Shown here in pieces: positions 1-10,610 of a DNA stretch of 26,045 nucleotides. Every line of letters starts with the position of its first letter. The first letter of the stretch is position 1. Source of the DNA: Apostichopus parvimensis (taxonomy: Eukaryota > Echinodermata > Holothuroidea > Aspidochirotida > Stichopodidae); the NCBI GenBank assembly GCA_000934455.1, contig KN895063.1, positions 3,739 to 29,783 of the forward strand. Direction: 5' to 3'. A model generated the notes under the pieces. The model made no database searches. It was given only the letters and a program-made list of their open reading frames with translations, and had not been told where the DNA came from. Both the position numbers and the translations under genes were made by a program.

Positions 1-538
1 GGGGGGGGTGACGGGGCTTTTCCGCGTGCAGGCTACATATCATCATTATATAGATCTATGGTTGACTTTTCTTTAAAAAGTATCACCGAGCTGGAGGTGT
101 TTGTATACGTTAATTCCCATTCTTCACTTTGGAGTTCTTTCAAATGTTCCTATACTGTATACTGTTATAAGTCCCGCTTCCCAGAGCACTCGTATAGTGT
201 CAGTATGAGCTGCAGTATGAATATCATGTTTATCAGATAAAGGTTAGGAACTGTTTGTACTGGCAATACGAGTGCTTTGAAGCATGGTATTGGGAGGACA
301 GTTTAGAGAGGTATTAGCATTTGGGATATTGTCTCAACTGACTGGTTTCTATAGCAATATCTTTTTCATTTAGCATCAAATAGGTCTATAGCCTATATGA
401 AATGTATACTGAGAGTTGAGACGATATTTTGGCAAGACTTATATACTGTGTTGGCCCTGTAAGTGGGCCCCCATTTATAAGGTAATACGGTAAAGACACC
501 ACGAACAGTTTAACCTAATTCCCACTTCTCCATTCCTC

Positions 539-550
539 GATGACGTCATC
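539..550. promoter_or_regulatory. Perfect CRE-type palindrome
   Basis: The 12 bases gatgacgtcatc form a perfect palindrome around TGACGTCA, the consensus full-site CRE bound by CREB/ATF bZIP proteins. No gene start is recognised nearby, so regulatory function is only inferred. A second full site lies at 6994-7001. Confidence 0.25.
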
Positions 551-1581
551 AATGTGTCTACATGGTAATCACATTACAGCAGGTTCTATAAAGGTATACA
601 CGTCAGGAGAGAATCTTCCGACATGTGCATGTTTACAAAAACACAACCCATATCGTTATTTTGACATAAGCGATGCATAAGTGCTACCTTTGAAGCCCAT
701 GGATAACTTCTCAAAGCGCTAGTCGAGCTGTCGAGGGTACAAGAACATCAGAGCAGCAGCTCATAAATATAGGTGATAGAACCAGGGGGCACAGTGGTTC
801 GCACACCAACCTTTAGCCTGATCATGTGCAGTGTCTATTCCATTTCCAAGGGACTCGGGATACCCACTTGTAAGGGTGTAAAGGGAACTGGGGCTGAGAG
901 TGGATCACTTTGATTGGTTTTCGTGCTGAAAGCACAATTAAGCGAGTCACTGATGCCTCGCCTAATTTACATTTCAATTTGATATTCATAACTCAAGTAA
1001 TTTATTTCCATGAAGTTCAAACCCAACTCCAATACAGTAATTTCGCCTCTTATAATGAATAGGACAAAAGAGGTTACAAGATAAGAGTCATATGTGTGTC
1101 CTACAGACAATCACTTTTTTGTATTTCTGTATAACTTTGCGGCTTTGCCTCTAATATATATAACGAGCCTTTATCGAGAATTACTCACAAAGAAATTGTA
1201 ACTGATCAAAATTAGACACCATTTGGTAATGTTCTTTCACCAAATGTGGGTTAGTGATAAAGGTAAATAAATCAAAGAATGTCATTCGTCGCCCACACAC
1301 TTTTCGTATATATAAATAATATAAATTACAGGCCTGTCTACTATCTGCTGTAAACTCCAAACTCGACAAACTTGAAGGTCTGCATGTCATCCGTCATAAT
1401 TGAAATAAAACTTGGCTATATATAGACACACACTATATACAGTCGTCAACCCTAACGAAGTACATGTTTGGTAATGCAAACTTGGAAAGTAAGCATCGGA
1501 AAAATGATCAATATAGCCGGCCTCGGTACAGTCCCATTCAATTCATTGTCTCCTAGCTGGGGATTTTAAGGGGGGTTATGT

Positions 1582-1592
1582 GGGGGGGGGGG
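1582..1592. repeat. Poly(G) tract in G-rich block
   Basis: A run of 11 G sits in a block (about 1571-1620) with further G groups of 3 to 6 on the plus strand. This is enough for a G-quadruplex in principle. It is one of six similar G or C homopolymers in the window. Confidence 0.7.
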
Positions 1593-2533
1593 AGGTGAGG
1601 TGGGAGAAGGTGTGGGGAGGAGTTTCAAAAGAAGCACACAATGTTTAGATGTTTATGATTTGCCTTTTATTCTGATTTAAACTTCAAAGGTCTCTGAAGA
1701 AAATATGTCGACTAGTTTTCTGCTTTGAGGGAGAGCATTCCTTTCTGTACTACTCTGATAGGTCCTGATTGCAAACTTCAAACTATACATAATCCTTTTC
1801 AGTGAACTCAACATGGTAAAATCGGGGTTCTACATCATTATTCACCTTCTCCACTGGTTTGGGCCACTGTGTAAATGTTACACAATGCAATAGATGGTGC
1901 ACATTTAGAACTGACGTTATAAATTACCGTGAGATGGTCAGGACAATGACTGTCTGTTTATAATATCAAGTGTTAGCGTTGGTCACGTCCGACACGTCCG
2001 TCAAGCTCACATTTAGCCTCCAGTTATCAAGCACTTTCATAACGAGTCTATTTTCATTACTTCGCCGCAAAAAATTGTGGCGCTCGCTACCAAAATGCGC
2101 CCTGCGGGGTTAGGGTATTTAGTTAGTTTTATGCCATTTATCAACACAAAACAAAACCCATTTGCTGTCAAAATACCACTCACCGGCCTCTATTCAATAG
2201 GGTAAGGTCTCACAGGGTAGAAGGGCTTGGCTTATATGGGGAAAATACTTTGTAGTTCCATCAGGCAGGGGACTGCTTTTCTAATGACAACTCCCTGGTT
2301 CAATATAGAGCTATTTATGTGTATATTATGTCTTTATCAAAAGGCAGCTCCCTATATACAATTTGGGACACACGTCAGTACAAACAAACATCTGCATGCA
2401 AGCTTTAGTGCATGCATGTTATAGCCTACCGGGGTAAAGGTATATGCTAGGGCAACTCGCTGATTGTACTGCATTTTGAATAGACATGCACGAGTGTATA
2501 GTATTGCATAGTGCTGCATTATTGCCTAGCCCG

Positions 2534-2544
2534 CCCCCCCCCCC
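2534..2544. repeat. Poly(C) tract
   Basis: A run of 11 C is followed by C-rich sequence and a short CA repeat. It is the same kind of tract as the poly(G) runs elsewhere, in the opposite orientation. Confidence 0.7.
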
Positions 2545-3402
2545 ATCCCTCACCCCACCTGGACACACACACACAACCCGGTAAAAGGTTACTAACGTTT
2601 TGAAAACTATTTTCCTCGACGTTCTGACTTTCCAAAGTATTCACTGACCGTGAAAGGTGCCCAATTAGACATTACGAGGAATAATGCTTCAAAGGTGGCA
2701 ACAAAATAGGAAGTTTGACCTTTGAACCTGTGTGATCATTATTTGACTGTCTAGCATAGTTGGGGCAAATACTACTGACCTTTAATCCTCTGTTTGTGTT
2801 TTGGAGTGCCAAACGCATCGGTCGATCGACCAAACTTTCTTGGCCATGCAGCTTATTATGCTACCGACTATAATTTAACGTAAGGTCAATCAGGGTCAAT
2901 TCAACTGCTAAACTCAGTTTTTGAGACTAACCACAGGGAGGGATGGACTGGGAGGAAGAATGTGGTGAGGGGTTGGGTTGTATGGGGACGACGGTCCGTG
3001 GGAGGGACAGTGGAGAAGTATGGAATGGTTGGGTGGAAGGATGAAATTTCAAAGTCCACTGCAACTGAAACATCGCTATTGGATATAACCATGTATACTA
3101 GGGGTAACACATTATACTACGATATAACATTGAAATACATAACTATAAACTTCTCATTCACAAGAGAGATGAACGTGATCTTGTATCAAATCAACTTGTG
3201 CATAATGTACTATATAGCCTATTATTAACGATGTACCCTTCATGCCCGTAAATCATATTCATCGCGTCGTGCTTTCGACAGACGGCTTTATCTACTACAG
3301 AGTAGATTTAAAGGACTCTGGTAAAGTAGACACAGTCTCCTAACTTTCCTCGGGAGGAAAACACCTACACTGAGTTGAATACCTTAAAAAAGTTTGACTT
3401 AC

Positions 3403-3547
3403 CAATCAATGTTTCCGTTGTCATGTCCGCTCTGGCGGTAGGTACAGTGATCACCCCTATGAACAAGAAGAGTAAAAGTGTAAATACTATGTATTCACAA
3501 AGACGTCCGCAGAAATGACGATCATCAATTGTCTTCACATGAGCCAT
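3403..3547 (-). CDS. First coding exon of an unidentified secreted or membrane protein (partial gene)
   Basis: The minus strand has an ATG at 3547-3545 in a strong Kozak context (A at -3, G at +4). It opens 48 codons plus one base and ends exactly at a consensus donor, G|GTAAGT (last exon base 3403). The peptide starts MAHVKTIDDR and has a hydrophobic core at about residues 19-35 (IVFTLLLFLFIGVITV). This is followed by a small-residue A-R-A/D site after residue 40, typical of a signal-peptidase cut. A type II signal anchor is the alternative. The frame is also open upstream, but the nearest in-frame ATG is this one. The leader before the ATG is purine-rich on the minus strand. Later exons must lie to the left. 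The only frame-compatible candidate I see begins at 3064 or 3058 and stops at 2901, and it is weak. I do not recognise the family. Confidence is for a real coding exon, not for function. Confidence 0.5.
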
Positions 3548-4300
3548 TTTGTATTTCTTTTCTTCTTCTTTTTCTTCCTTTTTAGCCGATTTGAGAAACC
3601 TTCTTGTGTTTCCTCGCCTCGCCCAGTCTAAACGAGGGCTCTGTTTGTAGTCCAAGATATAAAACCAACAATATGGACATAAGTATATGCAGGTGGAATT
3701 CAATTGAGACAACTGTACCACCGACGTGTCAAGAATCCCTCTATAAAACGCTAATAACTACGATGATATCGCGTTCTATCATAAGATAGATATGTTGTTG
3801 TACACATGGAATGTGGCAGCCCTGATGTTACTGCGTTATGCATGCAGAAATCCTATATAATTTCCACTGAGACCTCTGAACGTTCAAGTGGCGTACTATA
3901 CACAAGTTGTCAGACTGATAACTGGTTGATTCTGCTCGGGGAGCTGACCTTTTCGTGGGCGAGTCAGATGCAACTTGACACCATCGTAGCACAGTTTATA
4001 CAAATAGCTCTTTCATCCCATTACGCGGACAGTTAAATCGCTGGGGAAAATGGGAGATTGTTTTAGGGCGGGGCACTGTGAAAATAGATAGATGGTGACA
4101 AATGCGAACTTGAGGTAAAGTGTCGGGGAAAGATTGTTTGCAGAGACAGAGGTAAGCGATGTTCTTTATCTGAACCGGAAGAACCTTATCGGTGTGATGG
4201 GTGTTTCATGGATCACTTGCGGTTCTGGAATTCCAGGGCTTAAGAACCAAACTTTCACCGTTCAAAGCCCAAATGGTAATTTGACCTGAAAGTCGAAGGT

Positions 4301-4643
4301 AGGTACCGTTTGTGGTGGAGAAGAAAGGGTTCGGAGTAGCGGAGGGTTGGGAGTGTGGGGGAGGGTAGAAGGTCGGAGAGGAAGGCCGAATCCTCCTCGT
4401 GGGTGGAGAGATTTCATATCCACCCGTCCCAACCAAGGATGGATCCACGATTTTAAAAGGAGTGTATTAGTATAGGTAACGTTTATGGTGGAAAAGGAAG
4501 GGTACGGGGAGAGGAGGGTTGGGAGAGTATGGGGTGGTGTGTCGGAGAGGAAGCCCGAGTCTTCCTCGTGGTGGAGGGATATCATATCCACCCGTCCCAA
4601 CCACGGGTGGATACACGATTTTAAAAGGAGGAGTAGTATTAGC
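4301..4643. repeat. Two-copy tandem repeat, 173-bp period, with hairpin
   Basis: Copy 1 (4301-4473) and copy 2 (4474 to about 4643) align through their length, with shared landmarks such as aggta[c/a]cgttt at the start and the cgattttaaaaggag block near the end. The plus strand is strongly purine-rich. Copy 2 contains a perfect 11-bp inverted repeat (4585-4595 with 4603-4613, loop cccaacc). In copy 1 the right arm has two changes. Both copies keep similar minus-strand frames containing IHPWLGRVDM, which explains two overlapping open frames of 80-148 codons here. These are most likely by-products of a duplicated repeat of transposon type rather than a gene. Confidence 0.7.
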
Positions 4644-5088
4644 ATATTAAGGTCTATAATTAGATCTAAACGTTCCACTCGACACACCACTTGGTCCGCG
4701 CCTACCAACCCCTCACCCCTCCATCCTCCTCTGAAAATATGACTCGTGTGTCCCGAATCTTCACTCAGCAGGTTAGTGTTTTCCTTTAGCCCAGTACTTT
4801 AAATCCAGTATAACTATAGTTCAGTATCTTATATCTGCTCTTGTCAGGCTAATATTTTGAGCATGTTAGTATTTCTAGGCGACCTTCCCTATACAGTATA
4901 AAGTTATTATGCGCATGTGCACATCATTTCATTTCGTTCTCTTTCAGTATTTGTATCATACAAATACAAATATATGCATATACATTAACATACTAAGCGG
5001 TAAAAACTTTTATTGTCGGTTGATAAAGACACCCGGTCTGTATGAAACACACTCTGAAAGGAATTGTAAACTGTGACATAAAAGAGAG

Positions 5089-5186
5089 ATATAGATATGC
5101 TATATGACATAGATAGGCTATATGATATAGATATGCTACCGGTATATAATATATAGATATAATATATAGATATGCTATATACATGC
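5089..5186. repeat. AT-rich minisatellite, unit about 18 bp
   Basis: Degenerate tandem units of the form atagatatgctatatgay recur at least four times. They are mixed with shorter atatag and tataat variants. Confidence 0.65.
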
Positions 5187-5531
5187 TAAATTGCCCCCAA
5201 AGTTTCAAAAGCTTAAACACTCCTTTTAGCATTTCTTTGACAGTTTGGGGAATACCTCTTTGGATGCAGGTTTTCGCAATTTTGGGATAACCTTTGTGTT
5301 GACGTGTTTTTATGCTTATATACGAACGGTGCAATGCACCATCGTTGAAATTTGGTAGCGTACCACGAGTAGGCCAAGCTTTCATGCCCCAAGATTAGCA
5401 AGTCTCTTCAGTAATATAAGAAAGCATTGGAGTAAATTTGCTTCACGTTAAACCATATTTTATGTTTCTTTGATGCTCATATCTCTCCTGTAACAGTAAT
5501 ACTTTTTTTACATGATAATACGTCTCATGTT

Positions 5532-5545
5532 GGGGGGGGGGGGGG
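5532..5545. repeat. Poly(G) tract
   Basis: Fourteen consecutive G followed by A and four more G. It is the longest homopolymer G run in the window. Confidence 0.75.
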
Positions 5546-6603
5546 AGGGGTATGTACAGGGTACTTTATAAGATCGCCTACATGCCGAAATGTTCCCCTG
5601 AGCATGTGCTGTATCGCATAATATATTGAAAATGCGTGTTAATGTGGACATGATACGTGCAATGTATATGGAAAACGTTATATACAGTATATATGGGCTT
5701 GTGCAGTGTTTGTTAGTCATACGGACGTCCTTTTTTTGCCGAGGAAGTTGGCAAGAGTAGGGGGCAATCTGACAATTAACTATAGCCGTGTGTGCATTCA
5801 GCAGTGCATAGATCGAATACACGGGGTTAACTGGAATTGGTCATATGTGTAAATATGCTGCCGGATGCGAGAAAGATTTCTAAAACCAAAGTGGAATCAA
5901 ATTAGTAGATATACATATTTCCACCTTATAACTTAGGTACTGTTTCTATTGCTCGGTTCGCACTATATCAATGTATTTTGTGGATAAACATTAGATCTTT
6001 TGGTGAATGTGTTTACCGCTATTGTGGACAGGATACAACATAACTGAGGAAGAGAAGTGGAAGCAAAATATGCCAACAATGTTTTCCTGTAACGGTTATT
6101 ATTTTAACCTTCTCTCCATTCAACATGTCAAAAAAAAAAAGTTTGCATAAAGAAGAAATTCTAAAGAAAGATTACAGTAAAGTTTTCTCACATTTCGACG
6201 CAATTGCCTTGGTAACATTAACGAAGACGGAGCTCACCGACACGAATACACAACCAACACAATACAAAACAGTTAATGCCGTCATTCTGCGCTTGCTCTT
6301 TTTAATCCTTTCCCGTTTCCTTTCTTCTGGAGTTAGTGGCGGCTCCAATTTTTCTTTCTTCCTGAACAGTCCCCTCTTGAAACGTTGGAGCTGAGTGTCT
6401 TCATTCTAAAAGACGATATATATATTTAAGTGACCTCTGGTAATATTGTTGGTAGAAATTAGCATATACGTGTTAACAATGTTATTATACAAATTTGGTT
6501 AAAATTAAAAACATTACGTAATGATCACTTTGACCAGGATGTATACTTATATTGCCACAACAACATTATGTGGAGTTGGAAAGCTGGGCGGGGATGGAGG
6601 GGA

Positions 6604-6614
6604 GGGGGGGGGGG
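6604..6614. repeat. Poly(G) tract
   Basis: Eleven G within a purine-rich segment (about 6585-6620) made of G groups separated by single A or T. Confidence 0.7.
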
Positions 6615-6993
6615 AAAGACGATAGAGCCAATGTGTATGCGTCATGGGGAGGGTGATGTTAATAGAGACCAGTACGAATTTGGCCCTTCTCAAGACTGAA
6701 ATGATGCCAAGAATAATTTTGTCAACAATTACCTCGTCGCGGTATACCACGCTATACTGGCTGTTACCTCCTTACGATGCCGGTTAGGTATAGTGGATAA
6801 TGGTTCTGACAGAGGGAGGGAGTTCTGTTGTTAGCAAAGCAACAACGTATCTATAGAGTGGCCAGATGCAAAACTATTCAATAGTGTAACCTTTACTTGA
6901 ATACATATTTTATCTTCATAATGAAGTGAAATCCGAATTGCTTTTTTTCTTATATATATGGTTGAGTATCGGTAAAGAACTGACATAACTTAA

Positions 6994-7001
6994 TGACGTC
7001 A
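6994..7001. promoter_or_regulatory. CRE-type octamer TGACGTCA
   Basis: A second perfect full CRE site (see 539-550). No transcription start is recognised nearby, so its role is unknown. Confidence 0.2.
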
Positions 7002-7140
7002 TAGTTAATTAACATATTCAGACTTACTAGTGCTGTAGTCTTGTCGTCCACCCGTAAGGCTGGCATGGATATGTTGCTTGGAATGTAAGATTCAAGTGGA
7101 AAGAGGCTTTGTTCTGTTAAATAAGATGTAAACAAATTAT

Positions 7141-7184
7141 GATGACGGTGACGACGACGATGATGATGATTATGATAATGATGT
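7141..7184. repeat. GAT/GAC trinucleotide microsatellite
   Basis: Imperfect array of gatgac, gacgac, gatgat and gattat units grading into TTAATTAATTA. Confidence 0.65.
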
Positions 7185-8555
7185 TAATTAATTAAAACAA
7201 AAAGCTGTTTGATGGCGTCAAATATAGTGTGGGCTCTAATGGAAGACTCGGGTCATCTTACATAATAACAGTATACGGCAGGTTCATCTTCAATTACACC
7301 TTACATGTTGGATGCGAAAATGAGCGTCACTATAGTAATGATTAAGCGGCACGAGAACTTTTCAATATTTTACTAAAATTATTATTTATTAAAATTTGTG
7401 TTTATTTTTTTTGTGAGACATTTAGTTTAGAGAAACGAATATGTTGAAAGGTGACGGTAACCCATGTATACATTGTTGAAAGAAAGCAGCAGTAAAATGT
7501 ATGAACGATGTGCATCTGTAGCCTGGTGCACGGATGTCCTATTTACGTACGTTAATAGACTTAAGCTGCTTTGTTTTAAGTTACTGTTGTTGTTGTTTAT
7601 TTACTGTTGTTAGTTTGTACAGCAATGTTGAAATAGGTGTTTGTGGGCCTAGGAACATCGAATGTCGGCTAGACATAGATTTAGGGGCCTGGGATTCGTG
7701 CCTCATAATAGCAAACCAACCTCTGACGTGAAACGGTGCATCCCAGTCATATTGAGGCAATAAATTAGTTTTATAATTAGGTGCACTCTACGCAAGGATG
7801 TGCTAATACTTTCAATTTTGAAGAAAAAGAACAGGGGATGTAACCTACACACCTAAACCAAATGAATGATTAAGGGCTATATAGTCTACTAAAAGAGAAA
7901 AAAAATGAAAAAAAAGTGAAGAACTTTCAAACCATGCAACGAAATTGGTGCCTGACCTGGTACGTACAGTTTTAACTTTCAAGAATACCCAATACAAACT
8001 GAGATTCTCTAAGACAGCTGTCGTCAGTAGTAGGATGTAAATGTCCTGAGTTGGGGTGTAACCCCTTCCGCAAATCGGTAGACTCTAGTTTTGGCCTAAA
8101 TGCGTATGCGCTTAAATTGAATGAGTGGTTATAACATTCGGAAAGTCTATTAATCAACAGACTATAGGCATAACAATGACGTTACCATATGTTCCAGCTT
8201 CAAGTTTGTCGGCCGAGGCTGAAGAAGTCCAAAAAAGGCATAACATAAGAAAAGCACAGTAAAACAAAGGATGTATATCGTCATTCATGCTGGTTATGAT
8301 GACCTTTGCTGTGTTGTTAACGATGAATTCTGTTCTGCCGCAATTCTATACTGCTACAATGTAAGCTAGCTACACGTAAACCTGTTCGTAGTATACTGTG
8401 TCAAGCATATTCAAGTTTGTTCCTGAAAAACCGTACGCGCACAATATCAATCTAAACGTAATTGACCGTGTTTTATGTATATAGGCATATATGCAAGGAC
8501 ATTACTTTACTTTCACACATATAGACGTGTGTATGCGCGCGCATAATATGCGCAA

Positions 8556-8915
8556 AAGAATTTATTGCAGCACGCTGTACAAAATCTTTGTATACACATA
8601 ATTATGAAGCCAATCTGCGCGTTTGTGCGCATATTTACAATGCGTTGAGTGTTCGTAGCCTAGCCAGAGGCAGAGGCGTATACGGCTCCGGCTAGAGGTA
8701 TTCCGTACTGAAAATGAATCCTTTGTGTTAAATTTTGTACTGGCTTCACGTTTTGGTGTGTAAGAAGTCATCAATCAAGCGTCTTCTGCGCTATACAAAA
8801 TCTTTATTGCAGATACAGAGCCAGAACCGTATCAGAGACATACGGCTATGAGCCGTATGGCTCTGAGTAGGGGTATGTATGTTACAGTGCCGATGGCGCT
8901 CTTTATACAAATCTT
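8556..8915. repeat. Field of diverged dispersed or tandem repeats
   Basis: Three related cores recur: cgctgtacaaaatcttt (about 8573), cgctatacaaaatcttt (about 8789) and a weaker ctttatacaaatcttt (about 8899). The words tttattgcag (before core 1, inside core 2) and ccgtat/atacggct (8680-8860) also recur. The spacing is uneven, so this is either an old tandem array or nested copies of a small mobile element. I do not recognise a named family. Confidence 0.45.
8833..8865. repeat. Imperfect hairpin, 15-bp arms
   Basis: Arms cagagacatacggct (8833-8847) and agccgtatggctctg (8851-8865) pair at 14 of 15 positions around a 3-base loop. It lies inside the diverged repeat field and could be part of a small inverted-repeat element. 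Confidence 0.6.
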
Positions 8916-9156
8916 TGGTTTCATTCACGAAGCGGTAGTACATATGCTTGGCGTATTTTCCAGACGTCTCATAACTTATGTAGTTTTTCGGAGCTAATAT
9001 CGACGAAGCCTGATGATTAAGTTATTTTTTTATCAGTGGGTCCATATTCCGAGCTATAGTTTTTATGCATTCTGGGCAGCGACATTGAGGGGTGGAAGCA
9101 GGGGCACGTACATGCGGGGTGCATGGAGGTTTTTACACCGTCCCTATTGAATTAAA

Positions 9157-9390
9157 TTAAGGTCCTAAATCGGTGCCAAGTCGGTTCCAAAGTTGGGGCC
9201 CGGAATTCAGCGTAGTTTTTCCTTTACGTCTACAAGACTGTATGGTAACATTGCGGCTGCAAAATGCTAGAGCTTTCGGGGGCTTAGCGTATGCCATTGG
9301 GACATTCCCATACATTCCTCTCTCACACATGTAAGTTTGTGCTTTAAACTCGCTACAAAGGAACAAAAGTGAACAATATCCTACATATCA
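9157..9390 (-). pseudogene. Possible retrotransposon remnant (weak)
   Basis: The minus-strand frame is open from 9390 and ends at a stop near 9157. Its last residues contain SGPQLWNRLGTDL, which resembles the G/A-P-x-L-W-N-x-L motif often found near the C-terminus of non-LTR retrotransposon polyproteins. The segment is short, has no reverse-transcriptase motif and starts from no ATG. Chance resemblance is possible. The frame crosses the left edge of the duplicated segment at 9362. Confidence 0.2.
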
Positions 9391-9466
9391 GACGGCTTCA
9401 TCGATCCCACGGAGAAGCAGAGTGAAGAGCCTATCTGGTGTCATTAAAAGTCATACCAAGCGTTAA
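9362..9466 (+). CDS. Candidate C-terminal coding exon, unidentified (weak)
   Basis: An open stretch of 34 codons ending in TAA (9464-9466) has a protein-like, basic, serine-rich composition, ending RVKSLSGVIKSHTKR. An AATAAA at 9650-9655 follows about 185 bases later, as expected for a last exon and its 3' UTR. The frame runs back to a stop at 9332-9334, so any acceptor lies between there and the open part. Only weak AG candidates without a pyrimidine tract are present. The same frame recurs at 10916-11020 in the second copy. I recognise no family. It may equally be chance. Confidence 0.2.
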   Translation, partial: NKSEQYPTYQTASSIPRRSRVKSLSGVIKSHTKR

Positions 9467-10240
9467 TCTCTGAAGATTCTCTGACAGCCCCGACCCACCA
9501 AAGAGGCTGGTTAAGCAGCATATGCAAGTACCCGTGGGTCATGTCCCCCTTTCGGCATCCCAGAATCCCTGAACAGGGGTTCTAGTCCTTTAGTTTCAGT
9601 TTCTAAGCGGACCATAGAGAAGCATTCGAAGGGACAGAGTGTCAGAGAGAATAAAATCTCATTATACCTAGTGTAAGCAAATGTGATGGATGTATGGTAG
9701 GTAGAGGTATGGGTACAATTAAAGTGCCTACCGGATTACTCAAAAGTTGAGGACTGAATTGAAATCATTCACGGACCAGATTTTGGCCCGCAGGTCGCCT
9801 ATTAAGAATCCTATATTTATTTAGAGTGTCTGTAGAGGGACTCTTATTTTTCTACTTCTAGGCTGGGGTTTGTCTGTTAAGGGACTATCATTATGGTCTA
9901 CGCAGAGAACCCAGTCTGCTTCTTTGACATTCTTTGTTGTACCTCACATGGGAGAGAGGAGCGGTGTCTTTTACGGATGAGCAACCTCAAATTGCGTAAG
10001 CGTAGCTTGAATTTATGTATGTCAGATTGCGATAGTCTGATAGTGTGTGAACGAGCCTTCATTTTATATACATGCAACAGCATAATTATAACATGGTATT
10101 TATTTGTTGATACACAACAACCTCGACTGATAAGCTTCAAAGTTCTAGTCATACGCAGTTGCTCGGTGACATTCAGCCTGACCAGTTAGTACTTTGTTTA
10201 AAGAACATTTACTGCAGTAAGGCCTTAACTACGAACGATT

Positions 10241-10610
10241 TCTTATCGATGTAGGAAGGCTTATCGTTAGTCCTAAATTTACGACTAGGCTTAAATAGCA
10301 CTTGCGTAGCCTACCATTTGTAGGCTTGCGACATAGCCTAAGTTGTATCCTAGGCTGTACTCTAGCCAAGTGCGGCTCATATAGTTGTAACTGCCCAATA
10401 TAAGAGTAGCGGTATTGGATTGACGATTTGGAGAAAGAATCAACAGAAAGTGTACTGTGTGATGATCTTGTATTGTATCACTAACTTAGGTCTATTCACA
10501 ACAAGCAGAAAGTAACAGTTATGCCTAAATGAGGTGCTACTGTAGTGTTACTGTAGTGTTAGGCCTAGGCCCTACTCCGAGTCCTACTAGTCTATGTAAA
10601 TGTTTCTGGT
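10241..10610. repeat. Cluster of TAGG/CCTA words
   Basis: aggcct, cctagg, aggctt and tagcct words occur densely here, and again in copy 2 (about 11795-12150). Similar clusters lie at 13860-13880, 20150-20210, 23470-23830 and 25640-25925. They look like low-complexity genomic background rather than a defined element. Confidence 0.4.

Larger units (their letters stand above)
1..2900. other. Non-coding stretch, no gene recognised
   Basis: No open frame here is longer than about 70 codons, and none resembles a known protein or has a convincing splice context. I see simple-sequence elements only: a window-edge G run (1-8), a G-rich block around 1571-1620, a C run at 2534-2544 and a short CA repeat near 2562-2575. 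It could be intergenic DNA. It could also be intron or 3' sequence of the minus-strand gene whose first exon is at 3403-3547. Confidence 0.6.
3548..9361. other. Long non-coding stretch with repeats
   Basis: About 5.8 kb without a gene I can support. Open frames are short, mostly below 100 codons, and look like chance or repeat-derived frames. The individually listed elements are the 173-bp tandem repeat, an AT-rich minisatellite, two poly(G) tracts, a GAT/GAC microsatellite, a CRE palindrome, a diverged repeat field and a possible retroelement remnant. The stretch begins with the presumed upstream region of the minus-strand exon at 3403-3547. Confidence 0.55.

Noticed and set aside
4262-4742. 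Overlapping frames of 80-148 codons on both strands
   Set aside because: They follow from the 173-bp tandem repeat and its stop-poor purine-rich strand. The repeated IHPWLGRVDM segment reflects the DNA duplication.
5213-5401. Minus-strand frames near 4993-5401
   Set aside because: The longer one is mostly Tyr/Ile repeats from the AT-rich minisatellite, and the shorter one is a shadow in another frame.
9893-10189. 98-codon plus-strand frame, repeated at 11447-11743, with only a synonymous difference between copies
   Set aside because: The copies are probably alleles or an assembly artefact, so identity is not evidence of selection. One synonymous change has a substantial chance probability. 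The residue pattern resembles no protein, and an antisense frame is equally long.
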